Below are positions 1 through 5,016 of a stretch of 5,036 nt of DNA, piece by piece. The translations under genes were made by a program, and so were the position numbers. The DNA comes from an uncultured Clostridia bacterium (GTDB lineage: Bacteria > Bacillota > Clostridia > Christensenellales > Borkfalkiaceae). A model generated the notes under the pieces. The model did not search any database and was not told the origin of the DNA. It worked only from the letters and a program-made list of their open reading frames with translations. The stretch is taken from assembly GCA_944338265.1 (NCBI GenBank), contig CALVLO010000107.1:1-5036 (forward strand). Reading direction: 5' to 3'. How positions within the stretch are numbered: the stretch's first letter is position 1; every line of letters begins with the position of its first letter.

Positions 1-30
1 GTGCGCTTCCGATCCAATAAATTCCCTCAT
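1..30 (-). CDS. Possible start of a gene running off the left edge (partial)
   Basis: An ATG at 30-28 on the minus strand opens a frame reading MREFIGSEAH to the window edge with no stop. An AAGG Shine-Dalgarno-like sequence lies at 38-35, four bases before the ATG, which is close but usable. Ten residues are too few to recognise a family, so no function is proposed. If real, it would lie downstream of the YjbR gene in the same direction. The terminator-like hairpin at 39-70 would then sit directly against its ribosome binding site, with no room for a promoter in between. It could equally be a chance frame. Confidence 0.25.
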   Translation of the reverse strand, partial: MREFIGSEAH

Positions 31-38
31 TTTTCCTT

Positions 39-70
39 AAAAACCCGCCAACCCACAACACAGTCGGCGG
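39..70 (-). terminator. Probable intrinsic terminator of the minus-strand operon
   Basis: On the minus strand, CCGCCGAC (70-63) pairs with GTTGGCGG (52-45) across a 10-nt loop, giving an 8-bp stem. It is followed by G and then TTTTT at 43-39. One pair is a G-U wobble on this strand but would be an A-C mismatch on the other, so the structure favours minus-strand RNA. It lies about 100 nt after the YjbR stop codon and is the best candidate for the end of the four-gene operon. If a gene starts at 30, it could instead act as an attenuator. Confidence 0.55.
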
Positions 71-82
71 CACCCCAATCTA

Positions 83-118
83 TTTATGCCCCCGCCGCGA
101 CAGCGGCGGGGGCATAAA
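83..118. repeat. Perfect 16-bp inverted repeat with 4-nt loop
   Basis: TTTATGCCCCCGCCGC (83-98) and its exact complement (103-118) flank the loop GACA. All 16 pairs are Watson-Crick. It lies 50 nt beyond the YjbR stop codon. On the minus strand no U-tract follows, so it is not a canonical terminator in that direction. On the plus strand a T-rich tract (124-142) follows after a gap of several bases, so it could end transcription coming from the left. A 3'-end stabilising hairpin or a dispersed palindromic element is also possible. Confidence 0.75.
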
Positions 119-168
119 CTATCTTATTTTTTCCTTATTTTTCCCATACATCGCAGCCGCAGCCAACT

Positions 169-495
169 CTATCTCGTCGCCTCAAAGCTCATCTCCGTCA
201 TACGGACGATCTCCTCTTCGGGGATGCTCCCATCCAGCACGACCGAACTCCAATGCTCCTTGTTCATATGGTAGGCGGGCAGCACCGCGGGGTACACCTC
301 GCGGAAAAACGCGCCCCAATCGCGCGGAAGCTTCAAATTCACCCACACCTGCCCCTGCCGTTCAAAGGTAAAGGCAAACGCCTTCCGGTTGCGGCGGTGC
401 CGCACGAGCACCCAATTCTCATCGTGAAAGGGCGAATCGGTGTAACAATCCCCCATCGAGAGCGCCAGCTCCAAAAATTCTCTGCGCGTTGTCAT
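169..495 (-). CDS. MmcQ/YjbR family protein
   Basis: A 108-residue cytoplasmic protein of the YjbR (MmcQ-like) family, which has a CyaY-like fold and is often labelled DNA-binding, although the role of most members is unknown. The family signature is in the C-terminal half: a YHMNKEHW block at residues 75-82, then VVLDG and IPEEEI (85-96) and a closing helix with MSFEAT. The middle has the expected strand VWVNLKLP (50-57). The length is normal for a single-domain member and the stop is TAG. It is the last gene of the operon, starting 11 nt after the regulator's stop. Its Shine-Dalgarno is weak (GGGTG), so translation probably depends on ribosomes arriving from the regulator gene. Family assignment is secure; the function is not known. 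Confidence 0.88.
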   Translation of the reverse strand: MTTRREFLELALSMGDCYTDSPFHDENWVLVRHRRNRKAFAFTFERQGQVWVNLKLPRDWGAFFREVYPAVLPAYHMNKEHWSSVVLDGSIPEEEIVRMTEMSFEATR

Positions 496-506
496 GGCGC
501 ACCCGC

Positions 507-1157
507 TCAGCTGATCGCTTCCTTCATTTTGAGCACGGCGTCGGCGCGGGAGGAAGCCCCGAGCTTCACATAGATCGCCGAAATATAGTTGCGCGAGGTG
601 CCGTCCGTCAGCTTCAGCGCACTCGCGATCTGCTTGTTGGTAAATCCCTCGTAGATCATGAGCGCGATCTCCACCTCGCGGTCGGAGAGCGAAAACGCGC
701 GTTTGAGCCTGATCTCGCGGTCGGTCGAGACCATCTTCGCCGCGTCGGCGATGCGGCGGGCGATCTTGGCGGGCAAAATGGTATCGCCCGCATAGGCGTT
801 CTTGATGGCGTCGATGAGCGCCGCAGAGGAGGTATCCTTCAACAGGTACCCGCTCGCGCCGTTGTTGATGGCGTTGAGGATATAGTCGCTGTCATCAAAC
901 GTCGTTAAAATGAGCACTTTGACTTCGGGATGGCGGCGCTTGACCTCTTGCGTGGCGATCACGCCGTTCATATTCGGCATGCGGATATCCATCAGAATGA
1001 CGTCCGGCTTGCTCTTTTCGAGCAAGTCGAGCGCCTCAAAGCCGTCCGCCGCAATGCCGACGACTTCGATCTCGGCGCAGGAAGAGAGCACGCTCCGTAT
1101 CCCGTCCGCAAGAATGGACTGATCGTCCGCCAAAAGTACCCTGATCTTACGCTCCAT
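507..1157 (-). CDS. NarL/LuxR-type two-component response regulator
   Basis: A 216-residue cytoplasmic DNA-binding regulator, normal length for the NarL/FixJ group. The receiver domain covers about residues 4-120. It has the acidic pair D11/D12, the phosphoacceptor D57 in MDIRMP, the switch threonines T85/T86 and the conserved lysine K107 in LLKD. A linker leads to a LuxR-type helix-turn-helix at about 155-210, with LSDREVEIA, then GFTNKQIASAL and the recognition segment GTSRNYISAIYVKLG. All key residues are present, so it should be functional. The start is supported by GAGGTGA at 1168-1162, four bases before the ATG. That site overlaps the TGA stop of the kinase gene, so the two are probably translationally coupled. 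The adjacent kinase is the obvious phosphodonor. Its DNA targets are not visible here. Confidence 0.96.
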   Translation of the reverse strand: MERKIRVLLADDQSILADGIRSVLSSCAEIEVVGIAADGFEALDLLEKSKPDVILMDIRMPNMNGVIATQEVKRRHPEVKVLILTTFDDSDYILNAINNGASGYLLKDTSSAALIDAIKNAYAGDTILPAKIARRIADAAKMVSTDREIRLKRAFSLSDREVEIALMIYEGFTNKQIASALKLTDGTSRNYISAIYVKLGASSRADAVLKMKEAIS

Positions 1158-1166
1158 GTGATCACC

Positions 1167-2450
1167 TCATTTCAGATTTCTTATGCCGTCCTGCGGCAGC
1201 GTGATGTGGATCTCGAACCCCTCGTCCTCTTCCGTCTCAAAGCGGACGCTCCCGCCGAGCGCCTCGGCGCGCGCGCTCATGCCGCGCAGCCCGAACCCTT
1301 CTTTGAGCTTGGTGAGCTTCATGCCCTTGCCGTTATCCGAAAGCAGGAAGGAGATCTTCTCCCCGTCTTGTTTGAGTTCAAAGTAAAATGCCGTGGCATT
1401 GCCGTGGCGGAGCCCGTTGGAGATGCCCTCCTTGAGCGTGTTGCGCAAAAACCGCCGCTTGGCGTCGCACAGTTCAAGATCTTCGATGTCGGCACGGATG
1501 ACGATGCCCGTGCCGTCCGTCGATTCGTGGATGATGGCGAGGAGCGACTCTTTGAGCGTGAGCTTCTCCGCATTGCCGGAGAGCAGGTGCACGCTCTCGC
1601 GCAGCTCCTCGAGCGCGTTCTTCGCCTGCAAGTTGGCGGCGGAGATGCGGCGCTTTGCCTCGGCAGGGTCGCTGTCGATGGCGAGCTTTGCCGCCTCCGT
1701 CTGCATCACGATGGTCGTGATGGAGTGCCCCGCCGTATCGTGGATATCCTTGGCGATGCGCTGCCGCTCCTCAAGCGCCGTCACCTCCTGCAAATGCCCG
1801 TAAGCGACGCGCAGCTTTTCGTTGCTCTCGCCGAGCTCCTCATATGCGGCGCGGAGCTTCTCGCTGTTCGTCTGCAATTCCTTGAGCGCGAGTTTGAGCT
1901 CCTTGTTTTTGCGGTAGATCTGAATGGCGAAGTTAAACACCAAAAAGTGCATCGTCATCAGCAGCAGGTCATTGAACGCGCCCGTGATGAGCCCCGTCAG
2001 CTGGATGGAAACGCCGCTCACAAACCCCGCGACGGCGCGCGCCACCAAGAAGATGACGAGGCTCGCCGCCCCCATGATGGTACTGATGCCCATCTTCTCC
2101 TGCCGCAGATAAAATTCCGAGAGGATGACGATATACAGCGAAGAGATGAGCTGCCCGTCCGTAAAGATGGTGAGCGCAACGAGGCAGAGCGTATCGAACA
2201 CATAGCAGGCGATCTTTTGGCGGAAGGTCTTGAGCGCCCAGATCTTAACGGCGTTCTCCGCAAACAGTGCAACGAGCACGGGCACGCACACCTGCCAGGA
2301 GGCAACGCTGCCGAAGATATGCAGATCCCAGTTATCGAGCGCAAGCAAAATGCCCACAAACACCAACAAGAAGAAGATGGCGCCGTTGCCGACGGCAATG
2401 ATGGTGGACATGTCGAAGATGTCGCGCTCAGACGTGCGTTTCACAGGCAT
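1167..2450 (-). CDS. Membrane sensor histidine kinase, NarL/DegS-type (HisKA_3)
   Basis: A 427-residue inner-membrane kinase. The N-terminal half has about six hydrophobic segments (roughly 15-39, 53-71, 80-97, 101-115, 121-145, 150-178) with short loops and no large extracellular domain, so the signal may be sensed in the membrane. A charged coiled coil at about 180-228 follows, containing EKLRAAYEEL and EKLRVAYGHL exactly 14 residues (two heptads) apart. The HisKA_3 H-box reads ERQRIAKDIHD with phosphoacceptor H237. The ATPase domain has the N-box asparagine N345 in EGISNGLRHG, DNGKGM at 372-377, and GFGLRGM at 385-391. The start at 2450 is preferred because GGAGG (2461-2457) sits six bases upstream; an internal ATG at 2411 is less likely. 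The start overlaps the RadC-like gene by 10 nt. Its partner is the regulator encoded next. Confidence 0.95.
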   Translation of the reverse strand: MPVKRTSERDIFDMSTIIAVGNGAIFFLLVFVGILLALDNWDLHIFGSVASWQVCVPVLVALFAENAVKIWALKTFRQKIACYVFDTLCLVALTIFTDGQLISSLYIVILSEFYLRQEKMGISTIMGAASLVIFLVARAVAGFVSGVSIQLTGLITGAFNDLLLMTMHFLVFNFAIQIYRKNKELKLALKELQTNSEKLRAAYEELGESNEKLRVAYGHLQEVTALEERQRIAKDIHDTAGHSITTIVMQTEAAKLAIDSDPAEAKRRISAANLQAKNALEELRESVHLLSGNAEKLTLKESLLAIIHESTDGTGIVIRADIEDLELCDAKRRFLRNTLKEGISNGLRHGNATAFYFELKQDGEKISFLLSDNGKGMKLTKLKEGFGLRGMSARAEALGGSVRFETEEDEGFEIHITLPQDGIRNLK

Positions 2451-3157
2451 AGCTTGCCTCCGAGCAGGCGGTCGATGTGGAAGTTCCGCCTGATCTCCTC
2501 CATCCTCCCCGCAAGGAAGTAACTGTACGGGCTCCCCTCCCCGATGATGATATGGTCATACAGCCGCACGTTGTGGATGGAGCATAAGATCTGCAGCTGC
2601 ACGGTAAAGCGGTCGTCCGCCTCGGAGGGAAGCGCGGGGGTATTGGGGTGATTGTGCGCCGCAACCAGCCCCGTCGGGCGGTGCATGGCGAGAAAGCGCC
2701 CGATCTCCTCGGGCTCGACGGCAGCCTTGTTGACGCTGCCCGCCGAAAAGCGCATCCCCGTATGCACGCGCTCGTTCCCGTCGATGCAGTAGAGCTCCAC
2801 CACCTCGCACGGGAGCGCGCCGATGCGCTCGGAGACGAAGGCGGAAAAGTTGTGTACGTTAAAGGGGCGCGGCTTCTCCGCCTGCCCGCAGCTGCGGGCG
2901 CGGTCGAACACAAAGCCGATGCAGCGAAGGTAGGCAGCCGTCTCCCGCCCGACGCCGCGCACCGCCGTCAGCTCCTCCGCCCCTGCGTGCAGCACGCCGT
3001 CGAGCGTAAAGAAGGTATCGAGCAGCTCATGCGCGATGGGGTTGGTATTGCGGCGGGGCACAGCATTAAAGAGCAGGATCTCCAACAGCTCGTGATCCTG
3101 CAATGCGTCCGCCTTGGCAAGGCGCTCTATCATGCGCTGTCTGTGACCTTCGTGCAT
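2441..3157 (-). CDS. RadC-like JAMM/MPN-domain protein
   Basis: A 238-residue cytoplasmic protein of the RadC (UPF0758) family. The N-terminal part (about 18-80) is helical and includes a helix-hairpin-helix-like turn, AVRGVGRETAAYL (65-77). The C-terminal JAMM domain (about 97-225) has the metal site HNHP at 168-171 with S178 and D181 in the SxxD position, then DHIIIG (201-206). E121 in VVELYCID is a candidate for the upstream catalytic Glu. The opening MHEGHRQRM followed by DHELLEILLF is the form I associate with clostridial RadC-like proteins. Despite the name, a DNA-repair role has not been established for the family; metalloprotease-like chemistry is only inferred from the fold. The ATG has GGAG (3168-3165) seven bases upstream. 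It is the promoter-proximal gene of the operon. Confidence 0.92.
   Translation of the reverse strand: MHEGHRQRMIERLAKADALQDHELLEILLFNAVPRRNTNPIAHELLDTFFTLDGVLHAGAEELTAVRGVGRETAAYLRCIGFVFDRARSCGQAEKPRPFNVHNFSAFVSERIGALPCEVVELYCIDGNERVHTGMRFSAGSVNKAAVEPEEIGRFLAMHRPTGLVAAHNHPNTPALPSEADDRFTVQLQILCSIHNVRLYDHIIIGEGSPYSYFLAGRMEEIRRNFHIDRLLGGKLCL
2457..2461 (-). promoter_or_regulatory. Kinase ribosome binding site inside the RadC-like gene
   Basis: GGAGG on the minus strand, six bases before the kinase ATG at 2450, lies within the last codons of the RadC-like gene. It decides the start at 2450 over the internal ATG at 2411. It also suggests coupled translation, because the upstream stop codon falls 10 nt inside the kinase frame. 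Confidence 0.8.
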
Positions 3158-3179
3158 ACCCTCGCTCCGATATGCCTAT

Positions 3180-3188
3180 ATTGTAACA
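3180..3188 (-). promoter_or_regulatory. Extended -10 promoter for the RadC-like/two-component operon
   Basis: On the minus strand TGT (3188-3186) is followed directly by TACAAT (3185-3180), an extended -10 with five of six consensus bases. Seventeen bases upstream there is only a weak -35 (ATGCAA at 3208-3203), as is common with extended -10 promoters. Predicted transcription would start near 3174, giving a leader of about 16 nt before the ATG at 3157, with the GGAG site inside it. Confidence 0.65.
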
Positions 3189-3209
3189 TATTTCTATGAT
3201 TTTTGCATG

Positions 3210-3239
3210 AAAAAACAGGGGGTTTTGCGCCTGTTTTTT
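3210..3239. repeat. Symmetrical A-stem-T hairpin between divergent promoters
   Basis: AAAAAACAGG (3210-3219) and CCTGTTTTTT (3230-3239) are exact complements around a 10-nt loop. An A-tract, a short stem and a T-tract give a bidirectional terminator shape, but the C/G core is only four pairs, so termination would be weak. It is upstream of both neighbouring genes rather than after either. It may insulate the two promoters from antisense transcription or be an operator palindrome. Confidence 0.6.
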
Positions 3240-3287
3240 GCCCGCGGCGCGACTTTTCCCCCATCCTCCCCCTCCCCGCGCGCAAAA

Positions 3288-3309
3288 AAAGGTTTGTAAG
3301 AAAGGTTTG
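3288..3309 (+). repeat. 9-nt direct repeat abutting the peptidase promoter
   Basis: AAAGGTTTG occurs at 3288-3296 and again at 3301-3309, 13 bases start to start. The second copy overlaps the first three bases of the -35 box at 3307-3312. A tandem site in this position could bind a regulator, but two 9-nt copies in A/T/G-rich sequence may also be chance. Confidence 0.4.
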
Positions 3310-3335
3310 ACAAAGCCATCGGGGTATGGTACAAT
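3307..3335 (+). promoter_or_regulatory. Strong sigma-A promoter of the M20 peptidase gene
   Basis: A perfect -35 TTGACA (3307-3312), a 17-bp spacer and TACAAT (3330-3335) make a near-consensus housekeeping promoter. TG at 3327-3328 adds an extended -10. Transcription should start at about 3342, leaving a leader of about 20 nt that contains the ribosome binding site GGAGAAG (3352-3358), four bases before the ATG at 3363. Confidence 0.9.
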
Positions 3336-3362
3336 GAATGCCGAAAAATTTGGAGAAGCTGT

Positions 3363-4631
3363 ATGACCGAACTTTTGAAGCAAACCGTAGCAAGTATCTC
3401 CGAGAGCATCCGATTTGATTCCTCTCTCGCCCCCGCGCTCGGCGATATGCCCTTCGGCAAGGGCGCGGCGGACTGTTTGAAACACTTCCTCGAGACGGCG
3501 GCATCGCTCGGCTTCGAGGTACGCAACTACGAAAATTACGCGGGCGAAGTGCGCTTCGGCAGCGGCGAGCCCTTCGCCGTACTCGCCCATCTCGACGTGG
3601 TGCCCGCAGGCAACGGCTGGAAGCGCGATCCCTTCGGCGGCGAGATCGAAGATGGCAAGATCTTCGGCCGCGGCGCGATGGACGATAAGGGCCCCGCGTT
3701 CTGCGTCCTGTATGCCTTAAAGGCGCTCAAAGAGGAGGGCTTCGTCCCCAAGCGGGAACTCAGGCTCATCGTCGGCTGCAACGAGGAAAACGGGTGGGCG
3801 TGCATCGAGCACTACAAAAAGGCGGCAACCATGCCCGCCGAGGGCTTCTCGCCGGATGGCTCCTTCCCCGTCATCTATGCCGAAAAGGGCATTTTGCATG
3901 TGCGGATGCACTTCCCCATGGAAAAGCCGCCCTTCCTCTTCTTCGAAGGCGGCGAGAGCTGCAATATGGTGTGCGACCGCTGCGAAGCGACGCCCCGCAC
4001 CCTCAGCGTGCTCCGCGCCCGCGCGCTCGGGTTCGAGATGAAGAACAAAAAGCTCATCTCCCGCGGCAAGGCGGCGCACGCCTCCACGCCCGAACAGGGC
4101 GCCAACGCCATCGCCCCCATGCTCGTCTATTTCGAGAAAAAGAGTGCAGACGTAAAGCGCGTCTTGGATTGCCTCTTCCGCGATAAATTCGGGCTGAAAA
4201 AACTCTGCGACGAGACGGGGCACCTCACCATCTCGCCCGATCTCATCAAGTACCGCAGGGGCGAGCTGCAAGTCGTGTGCGATATCCGCTACCCCGCCAC
4301 CGTTCCCCTCTCCGCCGTCACGGAGAAGCTCTCCAAGATGGGCGTCAAGTACGAGACGCTCCACCACCAGCCGCCGCTCGTGCAGGAGAAGGACGGCGCG
4401 CTCGTGCAGGAGCTCCTCGCGGCATACGAGAGCTGCACGGGCAAAAAAGCCGAGCCCGTCGCCATCGGCGGAGGCACCTACGCCCGCGCCTTGGAACGCG
4501 GCGTGGCATTCGGACCCGAAATGGAGGGCGATGAACCCGTCGTCCATCAGGCAAACGAGTACATTTCCATCGAGCGGGTAGAACTTCTGCTGCGCATCTA
4601 CCGCGAAGCCCTCCTCCGCATCGCAAAATAA
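3363..4631 (+). CDS. M20 family dipeptidase-like metallopeptidase (PepV/Sapep type)
   Basis: A 422-residue cytoplasmic zinc peptidase of the M20 family, expected to cleave dipeptides or short peptides in amino-acid catabolism. The predicted two-metal site is complete: H76 and catalytic D78 in AHLDVVP, bridging D107 in GRGAMDDKGP, general base E141 with E142 in CNEENGW, D165 in SPDGSFPV, and H395 in VHQANEYI. H239 in GKAAHAS and the glycine turn at AIGGGTYAR (367-375) match the lid and substrate-binding region. It is shorter than the roughly 450-470 residues usual for PepV/Sapep, with the loss probably in the lid. The lid carries an odd C200-x3-C204-x2-C207 cluster. The start is supported by GGAGAAG and a strong promoter just upstream. 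It is transcribed alone, divergently from the RadC-like operon. The exact substrate is unknown. Confidence 0.94.
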   Translation: MTELLKQTVASISESIRFDSSLAPALGDMPFGKGAADCLKHFLETAASLGFEVRNYENYAGEVRFGSGEPFAVLAHLDVVPAGNGWKRDPFGGEIEDGKIFGRGAMDDKGPAFCVLYALKALKEEGFVPKRELRLIVGCNEENGWACIEHYKKAATMPAEGFSPDGSFPVIYAEKGILHVRMHFPMEKPPFLFFEGGESCNMVCDRCEATPRTLSVLRARALGFEMKNKKLISRGKAAHASTPEQGANAIAPMLVYFEKKSADVKRVLDCLFRDKFGLKKLCDETGHLTISPDLIKYRRGELQVVCDIRYPATVPLSAVTEKLSKMGVKYETLHHQPPLVQEKDGALVQELLAAYESCTGKKAEPVAIGGGTYARALERGVAFGPEMEGDEPVVHQANEYISIERVELLLRIYREALLRIAK

Positions 4632-4672
4632 CCTCCCCGCCCCCAACACAACAGCAGGGAGGATAAAACTCT

Positions 4673-4729
4673 TGCCTCCCTCTGCGAGGGAGGTGCCGTT
4701 GCCGCAATACGGCAACGGCGGTGGGAGTT
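4673..4729. repeat. Hairpin unit A (two stems)
   Basis: Stem 1 is CCTCCCTC (4675-4682) with GAGGGAGG (4686-4693) around loop TGC. Stem 2 is GCCGTTGCCG (4695-4704) with CGGCAACGGC (4710-4719) around a 5-nt loop; all 10 pairs match. The tail is GGTGGGAGTT. Its opening TTGCCTC and TGC loop recur in the unit at 4966. Confidence 0.75.
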
Positions 4730-4754
4730 CGTGCAGATAGAGGTAACGCACAAG

Positions 4755-4810
4755 GCTTCCCCCATGTGGGGGAAGCTGTCACCGCAGGTGACTGATGAGG
4801 GAGTCCTCCC
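4755..4810. repeat. Hairpin unit B (two stems plus tail hairpin)
   Basis: Stem 1 is GCTTCCCCC (4755-4763) with GGGGGAAGC (4768-4776), loop ATGT. Stem 2 is GTCACC (4778-4783) with GGTGAC (4787-4792), loop GCA. The tail TGATGAGGGAG ends in a small GGGAG/CTCCC pairing (4799-4810). The same order of elements is seen in the unit at 4912. Confidence 0.75.
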
Positions 4811-4821
4811 CTTTTCTCCCG

Positions 4822-4846
4822 CCTCCCCTTGTTGTTCAAGGGGAGG
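4822..4846. repeat. Hairpin unit C
   Basis: CCTCCCCTTG (4822-4831) pairs perfectly with CAAGGGGAGG (4837-4846) around loop TTGTT. The right arm continues into a G-rich run that can also fold as a G-quadruplex. GGTGGGG just after it (4851-4857) can pair with CCCCACC at 4870-4876, linking this unit to the next. Confidence 0.7.
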
Positions 4847-4857
4847 GTAGGGTGGGG
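4840..4857 (+). other. Predicted G-quadruplex motif
   Basis: GGGGAGGGTAGGGTGGGG has four G-tracts of three or four with loops of 1, 2 and 1 nt. This fits the canonical intramolecular quadruplex pattern with very short loops. It shares bases with the right arm of hairpin C, so the two folds exclude each other. Confidence 0.65.
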
Positions 4858-4874
4858 ATAAGGTCTTCCCCCCA

Positions 4875-4901
4875 CCCCCCTTAATACTTGTTTAAGGGGG
4901 G
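4875..4901. repeat. Hairpin unit D
   Basis: CCCCCCTTAA (4875-4884) pairs perfectly with TTAAGGGGGG (4892-4901) around a 7-nt loop. It is preceded by another C-run (4868-4873), making 13 bases with a single A among Cs. Confidence 0.7.
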
Positions 4902-4911
4902 ATTGCCCCCG

Positions 4912-4962
4912 CCTTCCCCCTCGGGGGAAGGGGGACCGCTTGCGGTGGATGAGGGGCTCCCC
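4912..4962. repeat. Hairpin unit E (relative of unit B)
   Basis: Stem 1 is CCTTCCCCC (4912-4920) with GGGGGAAGG (4923-4931), separated only by TC. Stem 2 is ACCGC (4935-4939) with GCGGT (4942-4946). The tail GGATGAGGGGCTCCCC contains a small GGGG/CCCC pairing. Order and tail match the unit at 4755, but stem 2 and the stem 1 loop differ in sequence. Confidence 0.7.
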
Positions 4963-4965
4963 CCT

Positions 4966-5016
4966 TGCCTCTCTCTGCGAGGGGGGAGGGGCGCCGCGGC
5001 GCTCCCCTGCCGCGGC
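4966..5016. repeat. Hairpin unit F (relative of unit A)
   Basis: It opens TTGCCTC like unit A. Stem 1 is CCTCTCTC (4968-4975) with GAGGGGGG (4979-4986), loop TGC, using two G-U type pairs. Next comes a long imperfect palindrome (4987-5008): AGGGG pairs with CCCCT and CGCCG with CGGCG, with a 2-nt bulge. GCCGCGGC occurs at 4993-5000 and again at 5009-5016. Confidence 0.65.

Noticed and set aside
930..2522. 530-codon open frame on the plus strand
   Set aside because: It lies antisense to the clear kinase and response-regulator genes. Its translation is rich in Arg, Asp, Glu and His with no recognisable domain, as expected from the complement of G+C-rich codons.
2441..3157. Naming the RadC-like gene as a DNA-repair gene
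   Set aside because: The family name is historical. The sequence supports a JAMM metal site and a helix-hairpin-helix-like turn, not a repair activity.
3066..3590. 174-codon minus-strand frame spanning the divergent intergenic region
   Set aside because: It overlaps the starts of both well-supported divergent genes and their promoters, and shows no family motif.
3960..3983. Radical-SAM iron-sulfur motif
   Set aside because: C-x3-C-x2-C matches the spacing, but it sits inside an M20 peptidase lid and not at the start of a TIM-barrel, so a radical-SAM function is not credible.
3717..4751. 344-codon open frame on the minus strand
   Set aside because: It is antisense to the M20 peptidase, whose metal ligands are all intact. 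The antisense product is low-complexity in Gly, Ala and Glu with no motif, and part of it runs into the hairpin cluster.
4345..4875. 176-codon frame across the right-end hairpins on the minus strand
   Set aside because: The product is Pro/Arg-rich and made largely of translated palindromic repeats; such frames are typical false genes.
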